From positions 1-59,015 of the forward strand of contig JAHBZT010000010.1 of the NCBI GenBank assembly GCA_019635315.1: 59,015 nt of DNA, given 5' to 3'. Made by a program: the position numbers and the translations under genes. The notes beneath the pieces were generated by a model. It was not told where the DNA came from, did not search any database, and saw nothing but the letters and a program-made list of their open reading frames with translations. Shown piece by piece: positions 1 to 8,053 of the stretch. Each line of letters starts with the position of its first letter. Positions within the stretch are counted from its first letter, which is position 1. Origin of the DNA: Rubrivivax sp. (GTDB lineage Bacteria; Pseudomonadota; Gammaproteobacteria; Burkholderiales; Burkholderiaceae_C).

Positions 1-800
1 GGCGGCGCCTCGGCCGCCGGCGCTGGTTCGATGGGCGGCATCTCGGCCGGCGCCGCATCGGCGACCGGCTCCGCGGGCGCCGCAACCGGTGTGGCCGCTG
101 CGGCCGGCGTCGCCGCCGGCACGTCGGCATCGCCGGCGGGCGGCGGCAGGTCCAGCCGGGCGACCTCGGGCGCGGGCACGAAGACGCCGGGCACGGTCTC
201 GCTGCGCGGCAGCGGCGGCGGCACCGTCGGCAGGCCCTGCGCCGCGACCTCGTCGAGCGAGACGTCCAGCGTCGGCAACAGCGCATCGGCGTCGATGTGC
301 TGCGGCAGCGGCGGCCAGACCGCGGCGGTCGACGGCGGCGCCGGCGCCGGCTCCAGCAGCGTCGGCAGGTCCAGCGCCGGCAGCGAGGCCAGCGTGGACG
401 CGCGCCGCGGCCGGATCACCGTCGTCGGGCCGCTGCCCGCGGGCTTGCCTTCGGCGCGGCCCGGCGGCTGCGCCGGCGGCGCCGCCGCCCACGAGGCAGC
501 GACCATGGTGTCCAGCTCGCGCAGCACGTGCAGCGGGTCGATCGGCCGCATCATCCAGGCCGTCGCGCCGGGCGGCGCGGCGGCCCCGATGAAGACCGTC
601 GAGCCCAGCCGCTCGGTCACCGTGACCAGGCGCACCGACGGTGCGTGGTCGGCGTCGGCCACCAGGTAGTCGGCCCCCGCGACGTCCAGCGACAGCTCGT
701 AGTGCGGCGTGCGGTGGGTGGCCAGGCGGAAATACGAGCCGAGCGTCTTGCGCTCGAAGTCGCTGAAGCCGAGGAAGGCGACGTGGTAGGTCCGGCTCAT
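1..800 (-). CDS. Uncharacterised receiver-like protein with Pro/Ala-rich tail (3' end outside window)
   Basis: This reading frame starts with ATG at 800 on the minus strand and stays open to the left edge, so its C-terminus is missing. The first ~95 residues (beginning MSRTYHVAFLGFSDFERKTL) look like a compact alpha/beta domain: a hydrophobic first strand, an acidic VADADHAPSV segment, and a TVFIGA strand followed by a MMRPIDPLHVLREL segment. That layout resembles a degenerate response-regulator receiver in which the D and K positions are partly replaced. The rest (~residues 105-266) is low-complexity Pro/Ala/Val sequence, probably a linker before a domain outside the window. It is divergent from the peroxidase gene at 914. 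The function is unknown; the receiver resemblance is my inference from the pattern only. Confidence 0.7.
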   Translation of the reverse strand, partial: MSRTYHVAFLGFSDFERKTLGSYFRLATHRTPHYELSLDVAGADYLVADADHAPSVRLVTVTERLGSTVFIGAAAPPGATAWMMRPIDPLHVLRELDTMVAASWAAAPPAQPPGRAEGKPAGSGPTTVIRPRRASTLASLPALDLPTLLEPAPAPPSTAAVWPPLPQHIDADALLPTLDVSLDEVAAQGLPTVPPPLPRSETVPGVFVPAPEVARLDLPPPAGDADVPAATPAAAATPVAAPAEPVADAAPAEMPPIEPAPAAEAP

Positions 801-913
801 GTCGGGGTGGGGGTCTGCGCCGCATGGTGGGGCCGTGCGCGGGCCCTTGTCAACGCGGCGCGGCGCGGCCGGCTAACATGGCCGGCCGCATTGCAGCGCC
901 AAGGCATCATGAC

Positions 914-1411
914 ATGAGCGAGCCCACCGTCTACGACTTCGAGGCCCTGTCGATCGAAGGCAAGCCGGCCCACCTGTCCACGCAGCGTGGCAAGGTGCTG
1001 CTGATCGTCAATACCGCCAGCGCCTGCGGTTTCACGCCACAGTTCGCCGGGCTCGAGCAGCTGTGGCAGGACTACCGCGACCGCGGGCTGGTCATCGTCG
1101 GCTTCCCGAGCAACGAATTCGGCGGCCAGGACCCGGGCAGCAACGGCGAGATCGCGTCCTTCTGCCAGCTCAACTACGGCGTCAGCTTCCCGATGATGGC
1201 CAAGGTGAAGGTCAACGGCGCAGAGGCCCACCCGCTGTGGCAGTGGCTCAAGGCGCGGGCGCCGGGGCTGCTGGGCACCGAAGGCGTCAAGTGGAACTTC
1301 ACGAAGTTCCTCGTCGGCCGCGACGGCAAGGTCCGCAAGCGCTACGCGCCCAACGACACGCCGGAGAGCCTGCGCAAGGACATCGAGGCCGCGCTGGCGG
1401 AGCGGGCATGA
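914..1411 (+). CDS. Glutathione peroxidase family protein (165 aa)
   Basis: This is a cytoplasmic thiol peroxidase that reduces H2O2 or lipid hydroperoxides using thioredoxin or glutathione. The family signature is clear: NTASACGFTPQ holds the peroxidatic Cys38, GGQDPG holds Gln72 and KWNFTKFLV holds Trp127-Asn128, which completes the catalytic tetrad. Cys84 in ASFCQLNYGV lies 46 residues after Cys38, where thioredoxin-dependent members have their resolving cysteine, so thioredoxin is the likelier reductant. The usual FPCNQF motif is FPSNEF here. Full family length. I chose ATG 914 because the conserved MSEPTVYDFEALS start follows it. The stop overlaps the next start (ATGA), so it is probably cotranscribed with the aminotransferase. 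Confidence 0.93.
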   Translation: MSEPTVYDFEALSIEGKPAHLSTQRGKVLLIVNTASACGFTPQFAGLEQLWQDYRDRGLVIVGFPSNEFGGQDPGSNGEIASFCQLNYGVSFPMMAKVKVNGAEAHPLWQWLKARAPGLLGTEGVKWNFTKFLVGRDGKVRKRYAPNDTPESLRKDIEAALAERA

Positions 1412-2607
1412 GCGGCTTCTTCGCGCACCTGGAGCCCTATGCCGGCGACCCCATCCTGAGCCTCAACGAGGCCTTCCAGAAGGATGCCCGCCCGCACAAG
1501 GTCAACCTGTCGATCGGCATCTACTTCGACGACGCCGGGCGCATCCCGGTGCTGGACTGCGTGCGGCGCGCCGAGGCCGCGCTGCTGGCCGAGAGCCGGC
1601 CCAAGCCCTACCTTCCGATCGAGGGCTCGCCCGCGATGCGCCGCGCCGTGCAGGCGCTGCTGTTCGGCGAGGGCAGCCGCGTGCTGGCCGACGAGCGCGT
1701 CGTGACGCTGCAGACCGTGGGCTCCAGCGGCGGGCTCAAGGTCGGCGCCGACTTCATCCGGCGCTGGCTGCCGGCCAGCGAGGTCTGGGTCAGCGACCCG
1801 ACCTGGGACAACCACCGCGCGATGTTCGAGGGTGCCGGCGTCAAGGTCCACGCCTACCCGTACTACGACGCGGCGACCGGCGCGCTGGCCTTCGACGCGA
1901 TGCGCGAGAAGCTCGACGCGCTGCCGGCCGGCAGCGTGGTGCTGCTGCACGCGTGCTGCCACAACCCGACCGGCGTCGACCTCAGCCGCGAGCAGTGGCG
2001 TACGCTGGTGCCGCTGCTGCGCCAGCGCCGGCTGCTGCCCTACCTGGACCTCGCCTACCAGGGCTACGGCGACGGCATCGCCGAGGACGCCTTCGCGGTG
2101 CGCCTGCTCGCCGACGAGGGCCTCTCGTTCTTCGTCGCCAATTCGTTCTCCAAGAGCATGAGCGTGTACGGCGAGCGCGCCGGCGCGCTGAGCGTGGTCT
2201 GCGCCGACCGCGCCGAGGCCGCGCTGGTGATGGGCCAGTTGCAGGCCACGGTGCGGCGCAACTATTCGAGCCCGGCGATCCACGCCGCCGGCATTGTCGA
2301 GAAGGTGCTGACCGACCCCGCGCTGCGCCGCGACTGGGAAGCCGACGTGGCCGCGATGCGCGAGCGCATCGCGGCGATTCGGCGCCGCCTGCACGAGCTG
2401 CTGGTGGCGGCCCGGCCGGGCCGCGACTTCGGCTACTTTCTCAGCCAGCGCGGCATGTTCAGCTACACGGGCCTGAGCGCGGCGCAGGTCGACCGCCTGC
2501 GCGAGGAGCATGCCGTCTACCTGGTGCGCAGCGGCCGCATGTGCGTCGCCGGGCTCAACGGCGGCAACGTCGAGCGCACCGCGGCGGCCTTCGCGGCCGT
2601 GCTGTAG
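1408..2607 (+). CDS. tyrB: Aromatic amino acid / aspartate aminotransferase, class I (399 aa)
   Basis: This PLP-dependent fold-type I transaminase interconverts aromatic amino acids or aspartate with their keto acids, with 2-oxoglutarate as partner. Evidence: the PLP lysine in SFSKSMS (Lys249), the HNPTG motif that contacts the cofactor phosphate/ring region, the YLDLAYQGYGDG strand with the conserved Asp and Tyr, and a C-terminal arginine in RSGRMCVAGLN that would bind the substrate carboxylate. The start FFAHLEPYAGDPILSLNEAF is typical of the AspC/TyrB subgroup. Length matches E. coli TyrB (397 aa). It overlaps the peroxidase stop by 4 nt. The end is 12 nt from the convergent LysR gene. TyrB versus AspC specificity cannot be settled from sequence alone. 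Confidence 0.92.
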   Translation: MSGFFAHLEPYAGDPILSLNEAFQKDARPHKVNLSIGIYFDDAGRIPVLDCVRRAEAALLAESRPKPYLPIEGSPAMRRAVQALLFGEGSRVLADERVVTLQTVGSSGGLKVGADFIRRWLPASEVWVSDPTWDNHRAMFEGAGVKVHAYPYYDAATGALAFDAMREKLDALPAGSVVLLHACCHNPTGVDLSREQWRTLVPLLRQRRLLPYLDLAYQGYGDGIAEDAFAVRLLADEGLSFFVANSFSKSMSVYGERAGALSVVCADRAEAALVMGQLQATVRRNYSSPAIHAAGIVEKVLTDPALRRDWEADVAAMRERIAAIRRRLHELLVAARPGRDFGYFLSQRGMFSYTGLSAAQVDRLREEHAVYLVRSGRMCVAGLNGGNVERTAAAFAAVL

Positions 2608-2619
2608 CCGCGCCGTTCC

Positions 2620-3567
2620 TCAGGCCGACCCCGCGGCGGCCACCGCCGCCTGCACCTGCGCGCGCAGCCAGCGGTGCGCGGCGTCGCCGTCCTGGCGCAG
2701 GTGCCAGACCATCTCGACGTTGACCGGCGCCAGCGCGAACGGCAGCTCGCGCGTGACCAGCGCCGCGCCCTGGCCGGTGGCGGCGACGAAGCCGTCCGGC
2801 AGCACGGTCAGCAGGTCCGAGCGCGCGACCACCTGCCCGGCGGTGAAGAACTGGTTGACCGTCAGCACGATGCGGCGCTGGCGCCCCAGCGCCGCCAGCG
2901 CCTGGTCGACCAGCCCGTAGGGCCGGCCCGAGAAGCTGACCAGCAGGTGGTGGGCGCCGCAGTAGGCGTCCAGCGTCAGCGCGGCGCCGTCGGCGCGCGC
3001 CAGCGGGTGCTCGCGCCGCATCACGCAGACATAGCGCGAGTCGTACAGCCGGGCGTGGCGCAGCAGGCTGTCGTGGCCCTCGGCGACCACCGCCGCCAGC
3101 ACCTCGGGGAAGAAGCCGACCGCGAGGTCGGCCTCGCCGGCGTCGAGCATCCGGCGCGGGTCGCGCGTGGTCAGCGGCAGCATGCGCAGGTTGACCTGCG
3201 CGCCGGCGCGCTCGATGGTGTCCACCAGCGGAGGCGCCAGCAGCGCCGCGGTGGCGTCGGCCATCGCCAGGCGGAACTGCGCGCCGTCCTGCGCCGGGTC
3301 GAAGCTGCCCGGCGCCAGCGCCTGGCGCAGCGTGGCGAGCGCCGAGCGCACCTGCGGCCACAGGGCCTGCGCGCGCGCGGTGGGCTTCATGCCATGGGCG
3401 CTGCGCACGAACAGCTCGTCGCCGACCGTCTCGCGCAGGCGGCGCAGCGCGTGGCTGACCGCCGGCTGCGTCATCGCCAGCGTGCCGGCGGCGCGCGTCA
3501 GGCTGCCTTCGGCCATCACGGCGTCGAAGACGCGCAGCAGGTTCAGGTCGAGATGGCGGAAGTTCAG
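2620..3567 (-). CDS. LysR-family transcriptional regulator, probable CTG start (315 aa)
   Basis: This is a DNA-binding activator/repressor with an N-terminal winged HTH (residues ~6-65; TQPAVSHALRRLRE recognition helix, DELFVRSAHGMKPTARA wing) and a C-terminal periplasmic-binding-protein-like effector domain. The conserved LysR opening (NFRHLDLNLLRVFDAV) is in frame only if translation starts at the CTG at 3567; no ATG, GTG or TTG lies in frame upstream of it for over 80 bases. The first standard start is a GTG at 3519, which would delete the first 16 residues, including helix 1. A GGGG run sits about 9 nt before the CTG. It is divergent from the small gene at 3697, with an inverted repeat between them, so it probably regulates itself and that gene. 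The effector is unknown. Confidence 0.88.
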   Translation of the reverse strand: MNFRHLDLNLLRVFDAVMAEGSLTRAAGTLAMTQPAVSHALRRLRETVGDELFVRSAHGMKPTARAQALWPQVRSALATLRQALAPGSFDPAQDGAQFRLAMADATAALLAPPLVDTIERAGAQVNLRMLPLTTRDPRRMLDAGEADLAVGFFPEVLAAVVAEGHDSLLRHARLYDSRYVCVMRREHPLARADGAALTLDAYCGAHHLLVSFSGRPYGLVDQALAALGRQRRIVLTVNQFFTAGQVVARSDLLTVLPDGFVAATGQGAALVTRELPFALAPVNVEMVWHLRQDGDAAHRWLRAQVQAAVAAAGSA

Positions 3568-3592
3568 AAGGCGACCCCAAGAAATAAGCTTT

Positions 3593-3620
3593 GTGAATAT
3601 CTTACTTGACCAATATTCAC
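3593..3620. promoter_or_regulatory. Inverted repeat, likely LysR operator
   Basis: Perfect 8-bp arms GTGAATAT (3593-3600) and ATATTCAC (3613-3620) are separated by 12 bp, giving a dyad with a T-N11-A-type core. It sits in an AT-rich island (3580-3660) in otherwise very GC-rich DNA, between the LysR gene and the divergent small gene, where LysR proteins classically bind. It ends immediately before the -35 of the rightward promoter. Confidence 0.6.
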
Positions 3621-3640
3621 TTGAACTGCATTGGGGTCAA
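3612..3640 (-). promoter_or_regulatory. Possible leftward promoter of the LysR gene
   Basis: Read on the minus strand, TTGACC (3640-3635), a 17-bp spacer and AATATT (3617-3612) would fire toward the LysR gene. The -10 is only a 4/6 match. This promoter overlaps both the rightward promoter and the right arm of the inverted repeat, which fits autoregulation. Confidence 0.35.
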
Positions 3641-3649
3641 CCCTAATAT
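3621..3649 (+). promoter_or_regulatory. Sigma-70-type promoter for the small gene at 3697
   Basis: A -35 TTGAAC (3621-3626), a 17-bp spacer and a -10 TAATAT (3644-3649) form the best canonical promoter seen in the window. The predicted start near 3656 gives a ~40-nt leader containing GAAGGA before the ATG at 3697. Confidence 0.65.
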
Positions 3650-3696
3650 CGGTTCCGTTGCTGCCCGACTTCCGAGGCAGTGTCGAAGGAACCCCG

Positions 3697-3951
3697 ATGA
3701 CCACGATCACCGTCCCCCGTCCCGAACGCATTGCCGAGCCGCGTGGCGCGCGCATCGCCGCGGAGCTGGCGGTCCGCCTGCTGGGCTGGTTCGAGAAGGT
3801 CGGCCGCGCCCGCGCCGAACGCGCGCTGCAGCGCCAGCGCCTGACCGACGCCGCCTGGGTGCGCAACTATGCGCAGCAGTTCCGCGCCAGCGACCCGCAC
3901 TTCGCGAGCGACCTGCTGGCCGCCGCCGACCGCCACGACCAGGACCGCTGA
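3697..3951 (+). CDS. Small conserved-looking protein (84 aa), unknown function
   Basis: An 84-residue, Arg/Ala-rich, probably helical protein (MTTITVPRPERIAEPRGARI, then an amphipathic RLLGWFEKVGRARAERALQ helix, ending in AADRHDQDR). I do not recognise the family with certainty; size and composition recall the small stress-associated proteins common in Burkholderiales. ATG 3697 is chosen because GAAGGA lies ~6 nt upstream and the strong promoter at 3621-3649 points at it. An upstream ATG at 3631 lies before the -10 and is rejected. The likely controller is the divergent LysR regulator. Confidence 0.7.
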   Translation: MTTITVPRPERIAEPRGARIAAELAVRLLGWFEKVGRARAERALQRQRLTDAAWVRNYAQQFRASDPHFASDLLAAADRHDQDR

Positions 3952-4042
3952 CGCGGACCGCCGGCCGGCGACCCTGGCCGGCACCCGGCCCGCCGCCGGC
4001 GCGGCTGGCGGTGCAGGACGGCGCAAGACGGCGGAAGGCGGC

Positions 4043-4807
4043 TCAGATGCAGCGCCCGCCGTCGACTTCCATGCACACGCCGGTGATCATGCTGGCCTCG
4101 TCGCTGCACAGGAAGCAGGCCGCGTTGCCCAGGTCCTCGGGCGTCGAGAAGCGGCCGATCGGGATCGTGGACAGGAACTTCGCGCGCATCTCCGGCGTGT
4201 CCTGGCCCATGAAGCTCTTGAGCAGCGGCGTCTCGCCGGCCACCGGGTTGAGCGCATTGACGCGGATGCCGAAGGGCGCCAGCTCGACCGCGTTGGCGCG
4301 TGTCGCGGTGATGACCCAGCCCTTGCTGGCGTTGTACCAGCCCAGGCGCGGGCGCGGGCTCACGCCGGCCGTGCTGGCCATGTTGAGCACGACGCCGCGG
4401 ATGCCGCCCGCGCCGGCCGCGCGCGCCTTGAAGCGCGGCACCACCTCGCGCATCGCCAGGTAGATCGCCTTCATGTTGACCGCCACGATGCGGTCGAAGT
4501 CGGCCTCGCTCACGTCCTCCAGCGGCCCCGGCAGGTGGGTCACGCCGGCGTTGTTGACCAGGATGTCGAGCTGGCCGAAGTGCAGTTCGGCGGCTTCCAT
4601 CATCAGCCGCACGTCGGCGGCGTCCGCGACGTCCACGCGCACCGCGCGCGCCGCCGGGCCCAGCGCCGCGGCGACGTCCAGCGCGGCCTGCAGGTTGAGG
4701 TCGGCGACGACGACCTGCGCGCCCTCGGCGACGAATTTGCGGCAGATGCCGGCGCCGAAGCCGGAACCGCCGCCGGTGACGATCGCGACCTTGTCCTTCA
4801 GGCGCAT
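4043..4807 (-). CDS. Short-chain dehydrogenase/reductase (254 aa)
   Basis: This NAD(P)-dependent SDR probably oxidises a hydroxyl group or reduces a ketone in a catabolic route. Classical-SDR motifs are all present: the TGGGSGFGAG cofactor loop (residues 11-20), an acidic ADLN at the end of beta-2 that favours NAD over NADP, NNAG (85-88), Asn111, Ser145 and YNASK (Tyr158, Lys162). Length is standard. It lies 14 nt behind the aldehyde dehydrogenase, with AAAGGAGA as ribosome binding site, so the two form an operon and may carry out successive alcohol-to-aldehyde-to-acid steps. The substrate cannot be named from sequence. Confidence 0.92.
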   Translation of the reverse strand: MRLKDKVAIVTGGGSGFGAGICRKFVAEGAQVVVADLNLQAALDVAAALGPAARAVRVDVADAADVRLMMEAAELHFGQLDILVNNAGVTHLPGPLEDVSEADFDRIVAVNMKAIYLAMREVVPRFKARAAGAGGIRGVVLNMASTAGVSPRPRLGWYNASKGWVITATRANAVELAPFGIRVNALNPVAGETPLLKSFMGQDTPEMRAKFLSTIPIGRFSTPEDLGNAACFLCSDEASMITGVCMEVDGGRCI

Positions 4808-4821
4808 GGCCGGGTCTCCTT

Positions 4822-6288
4822 TCAGTCGTGCTTGATGGCCACGGTCTTCAGCGTCGAGAAGCCGTACAGCGCCTCGAAGCCCTTCTCGCGGCCGTGGCCG
4901 GAATGCTTGACGCCGCCGAAGGGCAGCTCGATGCCGCCGCCGGCGCCGTAGTTGTTGACGAAGACCTGCCCGCACTGCAGCCGGCGCGCCATGCGCAGCG
5001 CGCGGCTGCCGTCGCGCGTCCACACGCCGGCCACCAGCCCGTAGGCGGTGCCGTTGGCGATGGCCAGCGCGTCGGCCTCGTCGTCGAAGGGCAGCAGCAC
5101 CTGCACCGGGCCGAAGATCTCGTCCTGCGCCAGCCGGTGGCCGGGCTCGGCGCCGGCCACCAGCGTCGGCGGCGCCCAGCAGCCGTCGGCGGGCAGCGTG
5201 GCCGGCAGCGGCGCCTGCGCGACGATGTACGCGCTGCCGGTGCCGACCACGCCGCCGGCCAGTTCCAGGAAGCCGAGCACGGCGTCGCGCTGGCGCTGCG
5301 AGATCAGCGGGCCGACGTCGGGGTCGTCGAGCGCCGGGCCCACGCGCAGCGCGCGGTAGCGCTCGGCCATGCGCTGCGCCACCACGTCGAAGACCGGCCG
5401 CTGCACCAGGATGCGGCTGGCCGCCGAGCAGGTCTGGCCGGCATTCTGGATGCCGGCGTTGACCAGGAAGGGCAGCGCGGCGTCCAGGTCGGCGTCGGCG
5501 AAGACGATCTGCGGGCTCTTGCCGCCCAGCTCCAGCGTCACCGGCACGGCGTTCTTCGCCGCCGCGGCCTGGATCAGCGCGCCGACCGCGACCGAGCCGG
5601 TGAACGAGATGTGCTGCACGCCCGGATGCGCGGCCAGCGCGGCGCCGGCTTCCTCGCCCAGCCCGGTGACGACATTCAGCGCGCCGGCCGGCAGGCCGGC
5701 CTGCCCGGCGATGCGCGCGAAGGCCAGCGCGGTCAGGCAGGCTTCCTCGGCCGGCTTCAGCACGCAGGCATTGCCCATGGCCAGCGCCGCGCCGACGCTG
5801 CGGCCGATGATCTGCATCGGGTAGTTCCAGGGCACGATGTGCGCGGTGACGCCGTGCGGCTCGCGCAGCGTGAAGGCGGTATAGCCGTTGGCGAAGGGGA
5901 TCGTCTCGCCGTGCACCTTGTCGGCGGCGCCGCCGTAGAACTCGAGGTAGCGCGCCAGCGCGACGGCATCGGTGCGGCCCTGCTTCAGCGGCTTGCCGAC
6001 GTCCAGCGCCTCCAGCCGCGCCAGCTCGTCGGCCTGCTCCAGCACCAACGCACTCATCTTCAGCAGCAGCCGGCCGCGTTCGGCCGCCGTCAGGCGACCC
6101 CAGTCGCCGGCCAGGGCCGACCGCGCGGCGGCCACCGCGGCATCCACGTCCGACGCGCCGCCGCGGGCGATGGCGGCCAGCGTCGTGCCGTCGGATGGGT
6201 TGAGCAGCGGCAGCGTGGCGCCGCCTGCCGGGGCCTGCCAGCGGCCGCCGATGAAGACCGCGCGGGTGTCGAAGGGAATGGTGTGCAT
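4822..6288 (-). CDS. NAD(P)-dependent aldehyde dehydrogenase (488 aa)
   Basis: This ALDH-superfamily enzyme oxidises an aldehyde to an acid. It carries the full catalytic set: Asn155 in VPWNYP, Glu253 in LELGGKSP and nucleophile Cys287 in NAGQTCSAAS. FTGSV (229-233) is the cofactor-binding turn, and EIFGPV plus PFGGVKHSG appear near the C-terminus. Length is typical (~490). I chose ATG 6288 (MHTIPFDTRAVFIGGRW), where family homology begins; an upstream in-frame start at 6366 would add 26 residues without family character. It is first in an operon with the SDR at 4807 and resembles betaine-, gamma-aminobutyraldehyde- and vanillin-type members, so the substrate is left open. Confidence 0.93.
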   Translation of the reverse strand: MHTIPFDTRAVFIGGRWQAPAGGATLPLLNPSDGTTLAAIARGGASDVDAAVAAARSALAGDWGRLTAAERGRLLLKMSALVLEQADELARLEALDVGKPLKQGRTDAVALARYLEFYGGAADKVHGETIPFANGYTAFTLREPHGVTAHIVPWNYPMQIIGRSVGAALAMGNACVLKPAEEACLTALAFARIAGQAGLPAGALNVVTGLGEEAGAALAAHPGVQHISFTGSVAVGALIQAAAAKNAVPVTLELGGKSPQIVFADADLDAALPFLVNAGIQNAGQTCSAASRILVQRPVFDVVAQRMAERYRALRVGPALDDPDVGPLISQRQRDAVLGFLELAGGVVGTGSAYIVAQAPLPATLPADGCWAPPTLVAGAEPGHRLAQDEIFGPVQVLLPFDDEADALAIANGTAYGLVAGVWTRDGSRALRMARRLQCGQVFVNNYGAGGGIELPFGGVKHSGHGREKGFEALYGFSTLKTVAIKHD

Positions 6289-6392
6289 GTTCGGTTCCGT
6301 GCCTGCGCCGATGATGACAGCTTGCACGGCGGCCGGCCTTCCGGCGGGCGGATTGAGGCGCATCAACCCGGCGGCCTGCCGCGCAGGGTGGA

Positions 6393-7358
6393 ATGCAGGA
6401 TGCTGATCTGCACGCCATGACCCATACCAGCACCGAGACGCCTGCGCCCAGCGGCCGGCATTGCCCGGAATGCGGGGGCACGCTGGTGCGCGAGCACCGG
6501 CACGCGCTGGACCGCTGGGTCAGCCTGTTCCGCACCGTGCACCGCTACCGCTGCACCAACGCGGCCTGCCACTGGCACGGGCTGATGGGCCGGCTGCCCG
6601 ACGAGCCGCGGCTGCTGGCGGTGGTCGCCGGGCGCCTGTTCTGGTTCGGCCTCGGCGTCGCGGCGACGCTGGGGATCGTGCTCGGCCTGCAGGCCACGCG
6701 CGGCAAGGCGCCGGCGACCGGCGCCGCGACCGCCGAAGGCAGCGCCCAGGTCGCGCCCGAGCCGCCCTGGGCCGCGCGCGCGGCGAATGCCGCGCCGCCG
6801 GGCGTCGACTTCGACGGCATTCCGCTGGCCGACAACCACGAGCTGGTGGTGAGCAACCCGTCGCCGCTGACGATGCGCAGCAACTGCGCCTGGGGCACGC
6901 CCGGCGGCAACCCGTACAAGGGCACGGTCGAGCAGGCGCTCGCCGCGCTGAAGCTGCCGCCGGAGGTCGTGCGCCAGGTCAGCGAGCGCGCGGCGCGCGG
7001 CGACATGACGGCGCAGCTGCAGATCTCGAGCAACCTGATCCGCTCGGTCGACGGCGAGCGGCGCTACAGCCCGCGGCTGCGCGCGATGGCCTTCGGCAAC
7101 ACCCTGTGCGTCAACACGCGCGTCAACTTCAAGGCCGGCCACACGGAGTTCGCGCCGCTGTACGAGGCGACCGACCGCGCCGGGCGCACCTGGTCGATCA
7201 TGATCCCCTACGTGTGCCAGAACGTCTCGGTGCTCGGCGAGCGCGGCGAGGTGCCGGAGAACGGGCATCGCGTGCCGGTGCCGGCGTCCTGGGCGCTGGT
7301 GGCGCTGGGGCTGGGCCTGCTGGCGCTCGCCCGGCGCCGCCGCAGGGCGTTGCCATGA
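6393..7358 (+). CDS. Membrane protein with N-terminal zinc ribbon and PEP-CTERM-like tail (321 aa)
   Basis: I do not recognise this as a characterised family. Layout: a zinc-ribbon-like module near residues 27-55 (HCPECGG ... CTNAACHWHG, two Cys-x2-4-Cys/His pairs), a transmembrane helix at ~80-100 (LFWFGLGVAATLGIVLGL), an Ala-rich linker, a globular central region with scattered Cys, and a C-terminal hydrophobic stretch followed by RRRRR (VPVPASWALVALGLGLLALA). The tail has the P-x-P / hydrophobic / Arg-cluster layout of PEP-CTERM sorting signals but lacks the exact PEP. ATG 6393 has GGGTGG just upstream; ATG 6417 is an alternative. The next gene overlaps its stop, so the two are cotranscribed. 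Confidence 0.75.
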   Translation: MQDADLHAMTHTSTETPAPSGRHCPECGGTLVREHRHALDRWVSLFRTVHRYRCTNAACHWHGLMGRLPDEPRLLAVVAGRLFWFGLGVAATLGIVLGLQATRGKAPATGAATAEGSAQVAPEPPWAARAANAAPPGVDFDGIPLADNHELVVSNPSPLTMRSNCAWGTPGGNPYKGTVEQALAALKLPPEVVRQVSERAARGDMTAQLQISSNLIRSVDGERRYSPRLRAMAFGNTLCVNTRVNFKAGHTEFAPLYEATDRAGRTWSIMIPYVCQNVSVLGERGEVPENGHRVPVPASWALVALGLGLLALARRRRRALP

Positions 7359-7990
7359 AGCGCAACGGCACGAGGACTGCCCTTGCAGCGCTGGCGCTGC
7401 TGGGTGCCTTGACCGGCCCTGCCGGCGCCGCGACCACGGCGCCGGCGGCCGCGTCGGCAGCGCAGGCTGCCTCCGCACCGCCGTCGGCGGTTGCCACGCT
7501 GCGCCAGCGCGCGGCCGCCGGCGACGCGCAGGCGCGCCACGACCTCGCCGTCGCGCTGCTGTGCGGCCGCGTGCGCGAGCGCGACCCGGGCGAGGCCGCG
7601 CGCTGGATGGCGCTGGCCGCCGAGCAGGGTCACCGCGGCGCCCGCAGCGTCTACGGCTGGATGCTGATGAGCGGGACCGGCCTGGCACGCGACGACGCGC
7701 AGGCCGCGCGCTGGCTGCGCGCCGCCGCCGAGGGCCGCGACACCGCGGCCCAGAACAACCTGGGCGTGCTGTACGTCACCGGCCAGGGCGTGGCCCAGGA
7801 CCGCGCCGAGGCCGAACGCTGGTTTGCCGCCGCCGCGGCCCAGGGTTCCGAGGAGGCGGCGCGCAACCTGCAGCTGCTGCGCAGCCTGGCGCCCGGCGCG
7901 CCGGTGCCGCGCACGGCCGCCGCCCCCGGCCTGCACCCCGCGCTGGCCGCGGGAAAGTGCCGGCTGCCGTCGCCCACGCGGACCGGCTGA
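7355..7990 (+). CDS. Exported Sel1-repeat protein (211 aa)
   Basis: An N-terminal signal peptide (MKRNGTRTALAALALLGALT, Ala-x-Ala cleavage region near residue 25) precedes three or four Sel1-like TPR repeats. These are seen as AAAGDAQARHDLAVALL, AAEQGHRGARSVYGWMLMSG, AAEGRDTAAQNNLGVLYVTG and AAAQGSEEAARNL. Sel1 repeats are helical scaffolds for protein-protein contacts; here the protein would act in the periplasm. The start overlaps the stop of the zinc-ribbon membrane gene (ATGA), so the pair probably works together, perhaps at the envelope. There is no catalytic domain. Confidence 0.88.
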   Translation: MKRNGTRTALAALALLGALTGPAGAATTAPAAASAAQAASAPPSAVATLRQRAAAGDAQARHDLAVALLCGRVRERDPGEAARWMALAAEQGHRGARSVYGWMLMSGTGLARDDAQAARWLRAAAEGRDTAAQNNLGVLYVTGQGVAQDRAEAERWFAAAAAQGSEEAARNLQLLRSLAPGAPVPRTAAAPGLHPALAAGKCRLPSPTRTG

Positions 7991-7993
7991 ACC

Positions 7994-7999
7994 TACACT
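7994..7999 (+). promoter_or_regulatory. Possible -10 element (TACACT) for the CAP-domain gene
   Basis: TACACT sits 54 nt before the GTG at 8054, in a short intergenic gap that also holds the ribosome binding site GCAGGAG. No convincing -35 is seen at the expected spacing. Confidence 0.3.
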
Positions 8000-8053
8000 G
8001 CGCGCTCGGGCGACCGACATCCCGGGTGTCTGTCGCTGCAGGAGCATCCCGCC

